Assembly: GCA_031551875.1 (NCBI GenBank)
Contig: JAVBNA010000038.1
Span: forward strand, 1 to 64,000
Direction: 5' to 3'
Length of the DNA: 64,000 nucleotides
DNA from: JAVBNA01 sp031551875
GTDB lineage: Bacteria > Bacillota > Clostridia > Oscillospirales > Acutalibacteraceae
Within the stretch, counting starts at the first letter, position 1. Each line of letters opens with the position of its first letter. The translations under genes were made by a program, and so were the position numbers. Shown one piece after another: positions 34,419 through 43,068 of this stretch. The notes below the pieces were generated by a model. It worked only from the letters and a program-made list of their open reading frames with translations. It was not told the DNA's origin and made no database searches.

Positions 34419-35621
34419 ATGCGAATTTGCCTATTTACCGATACATATACCCCGGTCGCCTGCAAGCGCACCTCCTACATCCGTACATTGTATGACTGCC
34501 TGTGCTCGCGCGGCCACAAGGTGCTGATTGTCGTGCCCGATTACGGGACAACCTCCCTCTATGTGGAGGACGACATCATGCACTGTCCGGCGACACGGCT
34601 TCCGGGCGTTTTTCCCCGCGGTTGCGTCCTGCGCGATGCCAAGGAGCGCTTTCGCCAGATCAAGGAGTTTAACCCCGATGTGCTGCACGCCCATGATTTT
34701 TCCGCGCTGGGGCACTTTGCCATCCAGGCCGCCCGGCGGTTTGACCTGCCCTTGTTGTTCACTTTCCATGATCCGGGCGAAACCGCGCCCGATACCGGAG
34801 AGACCAAAAGATCATTTCAGCTGCCCGCCTTCCTCTCAGGGATCAGTGCGTCTCTGCGGCAGCGGGATATGCGTAAAATGCTGTACTTTTCCGACCTGAT
34901 TACAAGCCCCTCCGGCAAGGCGCAGAAGGAGCTTTCCACGTTGCAGATCGACCGAAAGGTGGAATATTTTCCCGCGTCGGTCAACAGTCAGATGTTCCAC
35001 CCCGACGCGATTACCGAAGATGAAAAGTGGTCGCTGCGCAACCGGCTGGGTCTGGATGAGCAGGAAAAGCTCATCCTGTTTGCGGGTGTCATCAGCCCGG
35101 ACAAAAACCTGTCGGCAATTCTCGCGCTGTGGGCCAAGCGCCTCAAGGACGAGCGGAGGCTTCGCCTCGTGATCGCCGGGCAGGGCAGCGATCTGGAGTC
35201 GCTTGAGCAGACCGCCCGAAAGCTGGGGATCTCTGAGCAGGTGGTATTCACCGGCTCGCTCTCCCACGACGAAATGGCGGTGCTGTACTCCATTTCCACC
35301 CTGTATTTAAGCGCGCTGGTGTCCGACACCATTCCGTTGTCCATGCTCGAAGCCATGGCGGCTGGGCTTCCCATCCTTCTCAAGTATGACCCCGACAACC
35401 AGCGGCACATCGTCGAACGGCGCAACGGCTTTTTCTTCCGCTCAGGCAAGGAGATGTGTGGGCTGATCAAGCAGTTTGCGGGTGTCGCCCCGGAGGAGAT
35501 GTCACAGATTAAAGCGGCGGTCATCAAATCGGTGGAGCATTTCGGCGCGGAGCGAAAGGTGGACGCGCTTGTCGATGCCTACAACCGTACGGTCAGTCGT
35601 CATTATAACGGACACGAATAA
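34419..35621 (+). CDS. GT4-family glycosyltransferase
   Basis: A 400-aa GT-B retaining glycosyltransferase. The N-terminal half begins MRICLFTDTYTPVACKRTSY and includes a HAHDFSALGHFAIQ segment. The nucleotide-sugar half has LILFAGVISPDKN, VIAGQGSDLESLE and the EX7E-type region SDTIPLSMLEAMAAGLPIL. Relatives of this opening (diglucosyl-diacylglycerol synthase and phosphatidylinositol mannosyltransferase types) glycosylate membrane lipids, but the acceptor cannot be told. It is mono-cistronic with a strong terminator. Confidence 0.85.
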   Translation: MRICLFTDTYTPVACKRTSYIRTLYDCLCSRGHKVLIVVPDYGTTSLYVEDDIMHCPATRLPGVFPRGCVLRDAKERFRQIKEFNPDVLHAHDFSALGHFAIQAARRFDLPLLFTFHDPGETAPDTGETKRSFQLPAFLSGISASLRQRDMRKMLYFSDLITSPSGKAQKELSTLQIDRKVEYFPASVNSQMFHPDAITEDEKWSLRNRLGLDEQEKLILFAGVISPDKNLSAILALWAKRLKDERRLRLVIAGQGSDLESLEQTARKLGISEQVVFTGSLSHDEMAVLYSISTLYLSALVSDTIPLSMLEAMAAGLPILLKYDPDNQRHIVERRNGFFFRSGKEMCGLIKQFAGVAPEEMSQIKAAVIKSVEHFGAERKVDALVDAYNRTVSRHYNGHE

Positions 35622-35633
35622 ATACACAAAAAA

Positions 35634-35664
35634 AGCGGAGCGCCCAGCCGGGCGCTCCGCTTTT
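35634..35664. terminator. Terminator after the GT4 gene
   Basis: AGCGGAGCGCCC (35634-35645) and GGGCGCTCCGCT (35650-35661) form a 12-bp stem with a 4-base loop and T4. The minus side is also T-rich. Confidence 0.88.
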
Positions 35665-35808
35665 CTATTGAATGACCGGCAGGGAAAACCAGAAGGTACT
35701 CCCCTGTCCCGGCTGTGACGCCACGCCGGGGTGCTGGGCTGGATGGACTTGACGATCGAGAGTCTCAGCCCCGTGCCCTCAACCGCGCGCTTGTGCATTT
35801 TGTCCGCT
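35665..35808 (-). pseudogene. 3' stub of a sensor histidine kinase
   Basis: On the minus strand one frame reads KRAVEGTGLRLSIVKSI (the G2 box of a HATPase, with Arg for the usual Gly). Another reads VASQPGQGSTFWFSLPVIQ then a stop, the standard kinase C-terminus. A small deletion between them shifts the frame and removes the usual HGG segment. The rest of the gene is absent; the IS630 element begins eight bases upstream. This is a dead remnant whose old terminator is shared with the GT4 gene. Confidence 0.7.
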
Positions 35809-35835
35809 TAACATAGTGTACCATCCGTCAAATAA

Positions 35836-36540
35836 TTAAAGTGCAATTGGATACAGATGTTTCAGCTTAATTCTTGCATCGGTGGTTGTAAACTGCCAAT
35901 TTACTTTTGAGCAATTAATATTGCGTTGCAGCGTCCAAGATTTAATTTGCCTTTTGAAACTGTCCATATTCGGCAGGGGCTTTGCGAGAGCCTGACGACA
36001 CATAACACCGATTTCGATTTCAGCCATGTCCAGCCAGCTCCCATGTTTTGGGGTATAATGCCACTCAAACCGTCCGGCCAGCCTGTGAGCTTCTTCTGGC
36101 GGAAAGGCTTTGTACAGCGATGAGGGCGAATGTGTATTGAGATTATCCGTGACAAGGACAATCTTTTCGGCATGTGGATAGAGTACATCGGAAGTAAACT
36201 TGAGGGTATCGGCGAAATCTACTGCTGTCCGAGTATCCGTGACAATGGTTTCGCGTTTGCCGGCAAGAGGTTCGAAAATCATAAATACATCCGCTACACC
36301 ATTGCGCTCATATACGGAATCTACTTTTTCCGGATTGCCGGGGGCGCAAGGAATACGAGTTTCCTTGATGAGCTGTTTGTTCGTCTCGTCAATGCAAACG
36401 ACCGGATTCAGGGGATTATACGGTCGCTCATACACATCAAGAACATCTTCCATTTTGGCGACAAACTCGGCGCTTGCTTCCGGTATGCACCACTCATCTA
36501 CGAGCCACGGCTTAATTTCGTTTTTTTCATTGTTTCGCAA
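35836..36540 (-). CDS. IS630 transposase, downstream frame (DDE catalytic part)
   Basis: This frame supplies the catalytic domain: first Asp in VVCIDETNKQL, second in VLVTDNLNTHS, and the terminal Glu in GSWLDMAEIEIG. The triad is intact. It has no ribosome binding site of its own and is in the -1 frame relative to the upstream part, overlapping it by about 40 bases. It is probably translated only as a fusion through the A7 slip site. Confidence 0.8.
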   Translation of the reverse strand: MRNNEKNEIKPWLVDEWCIPEASAEFVAKMEDVLDVYERPYNPLNPVVCIDETNKQLIKETRIPCAPGNPEKVDSVYERNGVADVFMIFEPLAGKRETIVTDTRTAVDFADTLKFTSDVLYPHAEKIVLVTDNLNTHSPSSLYKAFPPEEAHRLAGRFEWHYTPKHGSWLDMAEIEIGVMCRQALAKPLPNMDSFKRQIKSWTLQRNINCSKVNWQFTTTDARIKLKHLYPIAL

Positions 36541-36950
36541 ACTGTACTATCGGTTATATAATCCACAATCTCCAGCCGTATCAACTCATCCGCTATCATT
36601 TGCATGGTCCAACGCGAGCGTCCTTCCGGCGCTTCGGAGCAGGCGATTGCGCAGATCCGTGCTTCCACCTCGCCGGTTACCTTGCGGTGATAATTATCGT
36701 GCTTTTTTCTCCCCAATGCTGCCTCTAAGCCTTCAAATACAAAGCGTTTCGCAACACCCGCAATCGTGCTGTGAGTTGCTCCGTAAGCCGCCTTTATCCG
36801 GTCGTATGTCCACTCCGCGTTTTCCGGCCTGTCATCAAGTTTCTGTAATATTTCCGCGTGCCTAATCCGGTAGCCTTTTCCGCCCTTCTGTATCAGTTTC
36901 TTCAGATCCTCACGCTCTTCTTCTGTTAGCGTTACTTTGTACCTCGCCAT
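36498..36950 (-). CDS. IS630 transposase, upstream frame (DNA-binding part)
   Basis: Starts MARYKVTLTEEEREDLKKL at 36950, after GGGGAGG. It carries tandem helix-turn-helix motifs (RIKAAYGATHSTIAGVAKRF) and the linker WTMQMIADELIRLEIVDYIT. It ends shortly after ETMKKTKLSRGS. At ATG AAA AAA ACG there is a run of seven A; a -1 shift there continues as NEIKPWLVDEWCIPE in the second frame, restoring the normal family sequence. This suggests programmed frameshifting, though a disabling mutation is possible. Confidence 0.8.
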   Translation of the reverse strand: MARYKVTLTEEEREDLKKLIQKGGKGYRIRHAEILQKLDDRPENAEWTYDRIKAAYGATHSTIAGVAKRFVFEGLEAALGRKKHDNYHRKVTGEVEARICAIACSEAPEGRSRWTMQMIADELIRLEIVDYITDSTVCETMKKTKLSRGS

Positions 36951-37054
36951 CTGTTTTTCCTCCCCACTCTTTTGGGGAGTATTATACCACATATTCGTCA
37001 TTATGTTAACTATGAGTTATTGGCGGATGGTACAATAGGGCAGTTAGACAAAAT

Positions 37055-38158
37055 TTACCCTTCGTGTAATTTTGCCTTCGTTTGCCCTTTTAACTCCGTC
37101 TTGTATAAGGTGTATTCGTTCTGCGCCTCAATGCTGTCCTGCGCATAGCTTGCGGTCACCTTGCCCTCGGCGATCAACGCCCCGATGGAGCGAGCATTTT
37201 TCCTGTGCAGGTTTTTCATGATGGCATGAGAAATCGCCCTGCCGAGGCCGCAATGCTCAGGTTTTACCCCCATATAAAGCAGCACATAACGCCCGCTGCA
37301 CTGGCGTTTTGCAAGCACCCGGAGCAACGTCAGCGGGCTGCGCCTGCGGTAGAGCAGGTTGCCATAATCGGGTACACCGATGAAAAAGCCCACCGCCTGG
37401 TCCTGAAAATACACGATCTTCACCATAGAGAGATCAAGAATGCGGCGGTAGAAGGAAAAATACGCAAGGAAATCCTCCTCTGAAATCGGCGCAAACACCG
37501 GAAAGTTTTTGTATAGCGCCATGAGAAGCCGGTAGACCTCCCGCAGATCGCGGTCATAGCTTTTGCTCGTGGACGACGCGATCACATAGCCCTTTGCGGC
37601 AAAGGCGTCATACCGCTCCCTATACTTCTTCTTTTGATACCGGAACAGCGGCAATTTAGCGAACCGATTGGAGCGGTAGCGCGCTGACACCGAAAACCCG
37701 TTTTCCAGCAACAGGCCCTCGTAATAGTCGAGGTTATAGGGCTCTCCGACGTAGGGCGGCGCGTCAAAGTTGTCGCGCTTGAGACGGTATCCGATCCAGA
37801 AGCTCGCGTTGACCGGGCCGAGCAGCTGTGTAAATCCCCCCGCCCACGCGCCCCTTTTCATCGCGTCAAACAGTGCTTTGGCACACCCGCTGTCACGGAT
37901 ACACTCAAAAAAGCCGAAATAGGCCGTACTGCTTGCGGGATAGGCTGTCAGCACGCCCCGTGCCGCCGCCTGTCCGTCCCTGTAGACCAGATAGGGCGTC
38001 AGGGTGAAATATCCGCTCAACGGATGGGTTCCCGTCAAAAGGGCGCGCTCCTCTTGTGCGTTTTGCATGAGGGTTCTTTTGGTGTACAGCGCCTTGGGCA
38101 GGCTCAGAAAATCGTTTATGCGCGTCTCTTCCCGCTTAAATTTGACTACCTCTTCCAT
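37055..38158 (-). CDS. GNAT-like acyltransferase, last gene of the UbiA operon
   Basis: The 367-aa protein resembles the large GNAT-fold group (YghO-like). It has an N-terminal substrate part with LLGPVNASFWIGYRL and PYNLDYYEGLLLENGF. The C-terminal acetyl-CoA-type core has YVLLYMGVKPEHCGLGRAIS, a degenerate RGxG-type loop. It starts inside the end of the upstream PEP-synthase-like gene (13-base overlap, GGAGG seven bases before ATG), so translation is coupled. The acyl donor and acceptor are unknown. The IS630 element lies 20 bp past its stop. Confidence 0.65.
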   Translation of the reverse strand: MEEVVKFKREETRINDFLSLPKALYTKRTLMQNAQEERALLTGTHPLSGYFTLTPYLVYRDGQAAARGVLTAYPASSTAYFGFFECIRDSGCAKALFDAMKRGAWAGGFTQLLGPVNASFWIGYRLKRDNFDAPPYVGEPYNLDYYEGLLLENGFSVSARYRSNRFAKLPLFRYQKKKYRERYDAFAAKGYVIASSTSKSYDRDLREVYRLLMALYKNFPVFAPISEEDFLAYFSFYRRILDLSMVKIVYFQDQAVGFFIGVPDYGNLLYRRRSPLTLLRVLAKRQCSGRYVLLYMGVKPEHCGLGRAISHAIMKNLHRKNARSIGALIAEGKVTASYAQDSIEAQNEYTLYKTELKGQTKAKLHEG

Positions 38159-40587
38159 GGCGCGGCCTCCGCTTTGGTGATCTCCCCGGTGTCCCCGTTG
38201 ATGCGCACGATATCCCCGGTTTTGAGCAGCAGGGTTGCGTCGCGCACACCGATGACTGAGGGGATGCCCAGCTCGCGGGAAATGATCGCGGTATGGGACA
38301 GCAGCGAACCCTTTTCGGCGATGACACCCCCCGCCATCGCCAGCAGAAAAATCCAGCCGGGGTCGGTGGTTTTGGTCACAAGAATCTTGTCCCTGACGTC
38401 GCCGGCCGCTTTAGGGTCGGTCACCACAAGCACCTCGCCGGTGTGCATGCCGCCCGAGCAGGGCGTGCCGCGCAGCTCGCCTGAGGCCGGCTGGATCTGG
38501 ACGCCGCCGACGTTGAGATGGCTTTTGGAAAACACACCGTCTGCAAACTCCAGACGAGAACAGACGGGCAGCCTGCGGTAGATTTCGTATTCACGCTTGC
38601 GCGCCCGTACCAGCGTGCGCAGGTCTGTGTCCGCGCCGTCGATCCGGGCAAAGATCTCCTCGACGGTCAGATAAAAAATATCATGCGGATCCGCAAGTGC
38701 TTTTTCGGCGGCAAAGCTTTGCCCGAGGTGTGTAAAGATGGTGCGCGCCATGCCGTACACCTGTGTGCGGGCCAGACGGGACTGCTCACGGCTGGCAATG
38801 CCCTTGGCGGCCCGGCGGCTCAGAAAGGCGACCCACCGCCTGGTCAGAACGCCCAGTTTGGACACCGCTTCCTTTGAAAGATCCTGTCCGCCGCTTTCTT
38901 TAAGCGCCCTTCTCACGGCGGACAGCTTGAGCGGGTCGGCGGTGTATTCACGCATTTTTTGCACGAGCAGAAGAGGCTCGCTCCGGAAGGTCTCGCTTTC
39001 CAGCTTGAGCTCCTCCGGCGCTCTGTCGCCATACACCTCCAAATAGATTCGCATTTTACTGGCAATTTCCGTATTCCCGGCAACAAATCGTTCGGCATCC
39101 TTGCTTGTTTCAATGTGCGCCATTTCCTCCATCCCGCCGGTTTTCAGCGCCTCGCTGCACAGGGCAAGCAGCGCCCGGATGGGCTTCACGCTCGTGATGT
39201 TCTGAATGCCCGAAATGTACGCATTGGTCTCCTGCTCATAGTTTTCCACCTTGGCTTTTTTGAGCGTGTGCTTTAACAGCCCCGTAAACACGAAGGCGTA
39301 TATGTCGTTGAGCAGGGTGATGTCCCAGATCGGAAACAGCTCTCTGGCAAGCGTTTCGTAGGCGCGCTTCCAGTCGGTGTCGGCACGGCAGGTTTCCGGT
39401 CTGAAGCCCGCCCGCGCCGCCTCAAATTTTTTCTGGAGCGCGCGCATACCGCGCTGAATCCCGAACGCTTCCCAAAAGGCGAATAGGTAGGTGCATGTGC
39501 GCTGCAGCACGGTCAGCCTGGGCATGTCTCCGCTGTCGCGCCTGTTGTGCACACCCATCATATCCTGCCAGACCGGAACGATTTTCCGGTGGAAGGGCAG
39601 GAAGTGGAGCGCAGTGTACCAGTTGCTGATGTTGTAGTAGACCCGCCCGTTTGCGACGTCCACCATGCGGCTGAACACACCGGCGTATTGGTTCAGCAGC
39701 TCTCTGTTTTTTAGCACCCGCCCCGCCAGGCTGCGAAACACCGCCCCGTACACGACCCGCACAAAGGAACAGGTCAGCGGCAGGGAAATGCCCGGATAGC
39801 TCTCCACAATGTTGCTGTAGTCGAGGATGACGCCCTCGCCCCTGGGCAGGGCGGTGATGGGACGGGACTGAAGCATATACACCTTGTCGCGCACCACCGC
39901 ATACTCGACGTCAACCGGTGCGCCCGCCTCGGCGCCCAGGCCGAACACAAGCGTCACCAGCGAATCGAACGCCGTCTGAGAGAGTAGCGGCGCGCCCTCC
40001 TGCGTTTCATAGTAGGACGCACGGTCGGCCCTGTGATAATAGTAAGTGGTTACGGGCGTCTCGCCACCCACCACGCCGTCGCCGGTGCCCCGGCCGCACA
40101 CGAAGACCATCTCGCTCAGCAGCCCCTGGGGGTTCGCGGAAAAGGCCACACCCGACACGTCGGGCCGGAGCATTTCCTGCACAATGACGGTCATGCGGAA
40201 CCAATCGCGTGCAATGCCCTTTTTCCGGCAGTATTCGCCCACCTCGGGCGTGTCCAGTGAGGCGGCGCAGTCAAGAATGCGGCGGGCGACCTCACCCCGC
40301 TCCACGTATAAAAACGTACGGAAAATCCCCGCAAAAGAGGCCTCCGCCCCGTCCTCCACCGATGCCGACGAACGCACCGCAAAGGAAGCACCCGCAGGGA
40401 AATGGGCGGTCAGGCAGGAGGACATTTGCACCGCAAGCTCCTCCTCCGATATCACTCCGAAGTGCCCGCTCAGACAGATGAGTGCCGGGACGGGATACCC
40501 CTTTGCGCGCAGCGCAAACAGTGCCTCCGCCTTGGCGCCCACTGCGAATTCCTTATAATTTTCGTCGTGAATGATCACGGGATTCAT
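38146..40587 (-). CDS. PEP-synthase / rifampin-phosphotransferase-like dikinase
   Basis: The 813-aa protein has an N-terminal ATP-grasp PPDK_N domain (about 1-250: SFAVRSSASVEDGAEASFAG and VSGVAFSANP). A long middle region follows, then a C-terminal swivelling His domain with the phosphorylatable His at about 765 (GSLLSHTAIISRELGIPSV). The PEP-binding barrel of true PEP synthase is absent, as in rifampin phosphotransferases, which move the beta-phosphate of ATP onto a small molecule. Its start shares TGATG with the UbiA stop. The acceptor is unknown; the operon context points to a prenylated or lipid-like molecule, not necessarily an antibiotic. Confidence 0.75.
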   Translation of the reverse strand: MNPVIIHDENYKEFAVGAKAEALFALRAKGYPVPALICLSGHFGVISEEELAVQMSSCLTAHFPAGASFAVRSSASVEDGAEASFAGIFRTFLYVERGEVARRILDCAASLDTPEVGEYCRKKGIARDWFRMTVIVQEMLRPDVSGVAFSANPQGLLSEMVFVCGRGTGDGVVGGETPVTTYYYHRADRASYYETQEGAPLLSQTAFDSLVTLVFGLGAEAGAPVDVEYAVVRDKVYMLQSRPITALPRGEGVILDYSNIVESYPGISLPLTCSFVRVVYGAVFRSLAGRVLKNRELLNQYAGVFSRMVDVANGRVYYNISNWYTALHFLPFHRKIVPVWQDMMGVHNRRDSGDMPRLTVLQRTCTYLFAFWEAFGIQRGMRALQKKFEAARAGFRPETCRADTDWKRAYETLARELFPIWDITLLNDIYAFVFTGLLKHTLKKAKVENYEQETNAYISGIQNITSVKPIRALLALCSEALKTGGMEEMAHIETSKDAERFVAGNTEIASKMRIYLEVYGDRAPEELKLESETFRSEPLLLVQKMREYTADPLKLSAVRRALKESGGQDLSKEAVSKLGVLTRRWVAFLSRRAAKGIASREQSRLARTQVYGMARTIFTHLGQSFAAEKALADPHDIFYLTVEEIFARIDGADTDLRTLVRARKREYEIYRRLPVCSRLEFADGVFSKSHLNVGGVQIQPASGELRGTPCSGGMHTGEVLVVTDPKAAGDVRDKILVTKTTDPGWIFLLAMAGGVIAEKGSLLSHTAIISRELGIPSVIGVRDATLLLKTGDIVRINGDTGEITKAEAAPWKR

Positions 40588-41489
40588 CAAAACACCTGCT
40601 TTGTAAAAATATAAATCGCTTCAAATATAATCACGGTCGCCTCAGTGATATATTCATACCGCTCAATTTTGTTCACCAGCTTAAAGCGTGTCGGGTCATT
40701 CATAAAGCGCACGCCCTGCCACACCAGCCATAGATAGCTGGCCACCACGGTTACCACCGCGGCCGGGTAGAGCTGGTAGAGCAGGATCGAGGTCGTGACT
40801 ACGTCGATGAACATGACGCTCAGGATGAACTTCACCGGCTTTTTATGCCCGAACAGCTTCGAGTAGGTGACATATTCGGTCTCCTCTGAGGGCGCGCGCG
40901 TCTTGCGCGAGATTTCCCAGATCAGCCCTGGGAAATAGAGGGTGAACAGAATCATGACGTTGTTGAAGGTGAGCAGGGGGATTCCATATTTGATGCAGGC
41001 AAAGGAGATTAGGTACAGATTCATAAAGAGCTGGACGGGGTTGTGGGTGACGAGCGCGAGCACAAGGCTTTTTTGTATAACGTGCCTGCGGAAGAACCAC
41101 AACGACATCACGATACCGTACAAAACCAGGATTGCAAAAAAGAGCAGATTGTTCATGAACAGCAGGTTGAGTATGATTGTGACGCCTGAGATCACGCTGA
41201 GCAGGGTGATCAGGTCGCCCTTTTTCACCCGCCCGGACGGATAGGGGCGTTCGGGGAACAGCCGCTTGTCCACCTCCTCGTCCTTGAGCTCGTCGGCGAT
41301 GCGCAGCGCCATCAAAAACGCGAAGATGGTAAACGCGCCCACAAACTCGCTCACTCCAATGGAAATCCGATGGGTGCCGTTTGTCAGAATGACCAGAAAA
41401 TACACCTCAAAAAACAGGATCAACCCCAGCAGAGCCCTTGGGATCACCGGGTACATTTCACTTAGATAGACGTTCAGTCGTTTGAGCAT
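40587..41489 (-). CDS. UbiA-family prenyltransferase
   Basis: An intramembrane aromatic/lipid prenyltransferase-like protein of 300 aa with about eight helices. The first Asp-rich motif is RIADELKDEEVD (prenyl diphosphate/Mg binding). The second is replaced by the EISRKTRAPSEE form seen in one bacterial subgroup of UbiA proteins. It overlaps the end of the PNPOx-like gene by 16 bases and the next gene by one. No quinone, heme or archaeal-lipid genes are nearby, so the acceptor is open. Confidence 0.8.
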   Translation of the reverse strand: MLKRLNVYLSEMYPVIPRALLGLILFFEVYFLVILTNGTHRISIGVSEFVGAFTIFAFLMALRIADELKDEEVDKRLFPERPYPSGRVKKGDLITLLSVISGVTIILNLLFMNNLLFFAILVLYGIVMSLWFFRRHVIQKSLVLALVTHNPVQLFMNLYLISFACIKYGIPLLTFNNVMILFTLYFPGLIWEISRKTRAPSEETEYVTYSKLFGHKKPVKFILSVMFIDVVTTSILLYQLYPAAVVTVVASYLWLVWQGVRFMNDPTRFKLVNKIERYEYITEATVIIFEAIYIFTKQVF

Positions 41490-41920
41490 GACTCCTGTAA
41501 CTCCTCTACGATGAAATCCTCAGATTTAAAGCTGCTGTAGTATCGGCCCTCGCGCGCCGTAAATCTGAGCACGCAGTAATCAGGATCGGTCACGCCCAGC
41601 GGGTAGTACAGGGTGTCCCCCGTCTGCCAGAGCATCTCCTTGGACACGGCGTCCTCCAGGACCTCCATCTCGCCGCGCAGCATGACGCCGCGGAAAAAGC
41701 GCCTGTCACAGAAGTAAACGCACGCCTTGGGGTTCTTCCGATACTGCGCCACACGCCGGCTGGAGGTATTGGTGGAAAAATAGAGCACGCGGATGCCCTC
41801 ACACCGGCGCGGCGAAAGCAGCGCCTTGGTGCACGGAAAACCCTCTTCGTCGACCGAGCCGATGAAGGCCAGCTTCGTCTTTGCGATGATAGTCCCCACT
41901 GTTTTCAAAACGTCACGCAT
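41474..41920 (-). CDS. Pyridoxamine 5'-phosphate oxidase-like flavoprotein
   Basis: The 148-aa split-barrel protein has KLAFIGSVDEEGFPCTKAL, VLYFSTNTSSRRVAQYRKNP and the RFFRGVMLRGEMEVLED strand, as in small FMN- or F420-binding PNPOx-like proteins. It is unlikely to be true PdxH because the PLP-specific C-terminal signature is missing. ATG 41920 follows AAGGAGGGG, four bases after the GNAT stop. In the operon it may supply a reduction step. Confidence 0.75.
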   Translation of the reverse strand: MRDVLKTVGTIIAKTKLAFIGSVDEEGFPCTKALLSPRRCEGIRVLYFSTNTSSRRVAQYRKNPKACVYFCDRRFFRGVMLRGEMEVLEDAVSKEMLWQTGDTLYYPLGVTDPDYCVLRFTAREGRYYSSFKSEDFIVEELQESCSND

Positions 41921-41924
41921 AATC

Positions 41925-42434
41925 TCACCCCTCCTTAATCTGCGCATACAGACACGAGTCCATCAGCACGCCGTTTTTGTACACGCTTTTTCTCATTATT
42001 CCCTCGAGCGTAAAGCCCGCTTTTTCCAGCACCCGCCGCGAGCCGTTGTTGTGTGCATATGGCTCGGCAAAAATGCGCACGAGGTCAAAGGCCGCGAAAG
42101 TCTCGTCACAGATTTGCCGTACGGCCTGTGTCACGATCCCGCGCCCCCAGAAGGGCTCGCCCAGCCAGTATCCCAGCTCGCCCGATTTTTCATAGACATC
42201 CTCCTTACAGAAAATGCCGATGCTGCCCACCGCCTCTCCGTCCACACAGATGGCGCGGATCATCTGCCGGTTGCCCTCCTTTTCAACGCATGCCGAAAGG
42301 AACGCATGGGCATCCTCTGCCGTGTAGGGATGGGGAAACACGTTGCGCAGGTTTTGCGCGATTTTAGAGTTGTTTGCGTAGCGGGCGACGCTTGCGGCAT
42401 CGTTCATGGTAAAGGGGCGTAACATGTAATTCAC
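41925..42434 (-). CDS. GNAT N-acetyltransferase (RimJ/RimL-like)
   Basis: First gene of the five-gene operon, 169 aa. It has the Acetyltransf_3 layout: LRPFTMNDAASVARYANNSK at the start, YWLGEPFWGRGIVTQAV containing the acetyl-CoA loop, and AHNNGSRRVLEKAGFTLEG near the end. Such enzymes acetylate protein N-termini, ribosomal proteins or small amines. The GTG start at 42434 follows GGAGGG at seven bases. The promoter region is shared with the divergent sigma-factor gene. Confidence 0.85.
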   Translation of the reverse strand: MNYMLRPFTMNDAASVARYANNSKIAQNLRNVFPHPYTAEDAHAFLSACVEKEGNRQMIRAICVDGEAVGSIGIFCKEDVYEKSGELGYWLGEPFWGRGIVTQAVRQICDETFAAFDLVRIFAEPYAHNNGSRRVLEKAGFTLEGIMRKSVYKNGVLMDSCLYAQIKEG

Positions 42435-42582
42435 AGGTAATCCCTCCGCAGCTTTTTCATGATTGTATCATAAAATCGGTGTTTTGTCGCCGAAGATATG
42501 ATAGAATCATAAAAAAGAGTAAAGCACACTGCACGGTTTTGCCTGTGACGCTCGTTTTATGGGTGAAAGGAGGTTTTGGAGT

Positions 42583-43068
42583 ATGAGTATTGTCAACGAC
42601 CCGGCACACATTCCTCGCATTGTGGAAACCTATTCCGATATGATGATACGGCTCGCCTATCAAAGGCTTGGCAGCATGTCCGACGCTGAGGACGCCGTGC
42701 AGGACGTCTTCATTCGCCTGCTCCGCCAGCCCTCATTCACGGACGAAACGCACATGAAGGCATGGCTGATCCGTGTCACCATCAACCGGTGCAAGGACAT
42801 CGGGAAATCGGGTTGGTTCCAGAGGACGACCGCCCTGTCGGAGGAAGATATCCCCGCCCTGGAAGCACCTGACCGGGCGCTGCTCGGGGAGCTGACATCA
42901 CTGCCTGACAAGGACCGGACTGTGCTCTATTTGTACTACTATGAGGGGTATTCCGTGTCCGAAGTCGCAAAAATCCTCGGCGCCAACGAAAACACAGTCA
43001 GCTCCCGCCTGACGCGGGCACGCAAGAAATTCAAAGACGTCCTTTTGGAAGGAGGCTATCCAGTATGA
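42583..43068 (+). CDS. ECF-type RNA polymerase sigma factor
   Basis: The 161-aa protein has region 2 (YSDMMIRLAYQRLGSMSDAE, then DAVQDVFIRLLRQ) and region 4 (LPDKDRTVLYLYYYEGYSVS, then EVAKILGANENTVSSRLTRA). There is no region 1 or 3. ATG 42583 follows AAAGGAGG. It overlaps the next gene by ATGA, the usual sigma/anti-sigma arrangement. Its target promoters are unknown; the divergent five-gene operon is the first candidate. Confidence 0.9.
   Translation: MSIVNDPAHIPRIVETYSDMMIRLAYQRLGSMSDAEDAVQDVFIRLLRQPSFTDETHMKAWLIRVTINRCKDIGKSGWFQRTTALSEEDIPALEAPDRALLGELTSLPDKDRTVLYLYYYEGYSVSEVAKILGANENTVSSRLTRARKKFKDVLLEGGYPV

Larger units (their letters stand above)
35816..37035 (-). mobile_element. IS630-family insertion sequence, apparently complete
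   Basis: The element is about 1220 bp, flanked by TA on both sides (35814-35815 and 37036-37037), the expected IS630 target duplication. Its ends are imperfect inverted repeats: GTGTACCATCCGTCAAATA on the left and TTGTACCATCCGCCAATA on the right (reverse complement). It contains one transposase split over two overlapping frames. It lies beside a kinase stub on one side and the GNAT-like gene on the other. Confidence 0.85.
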
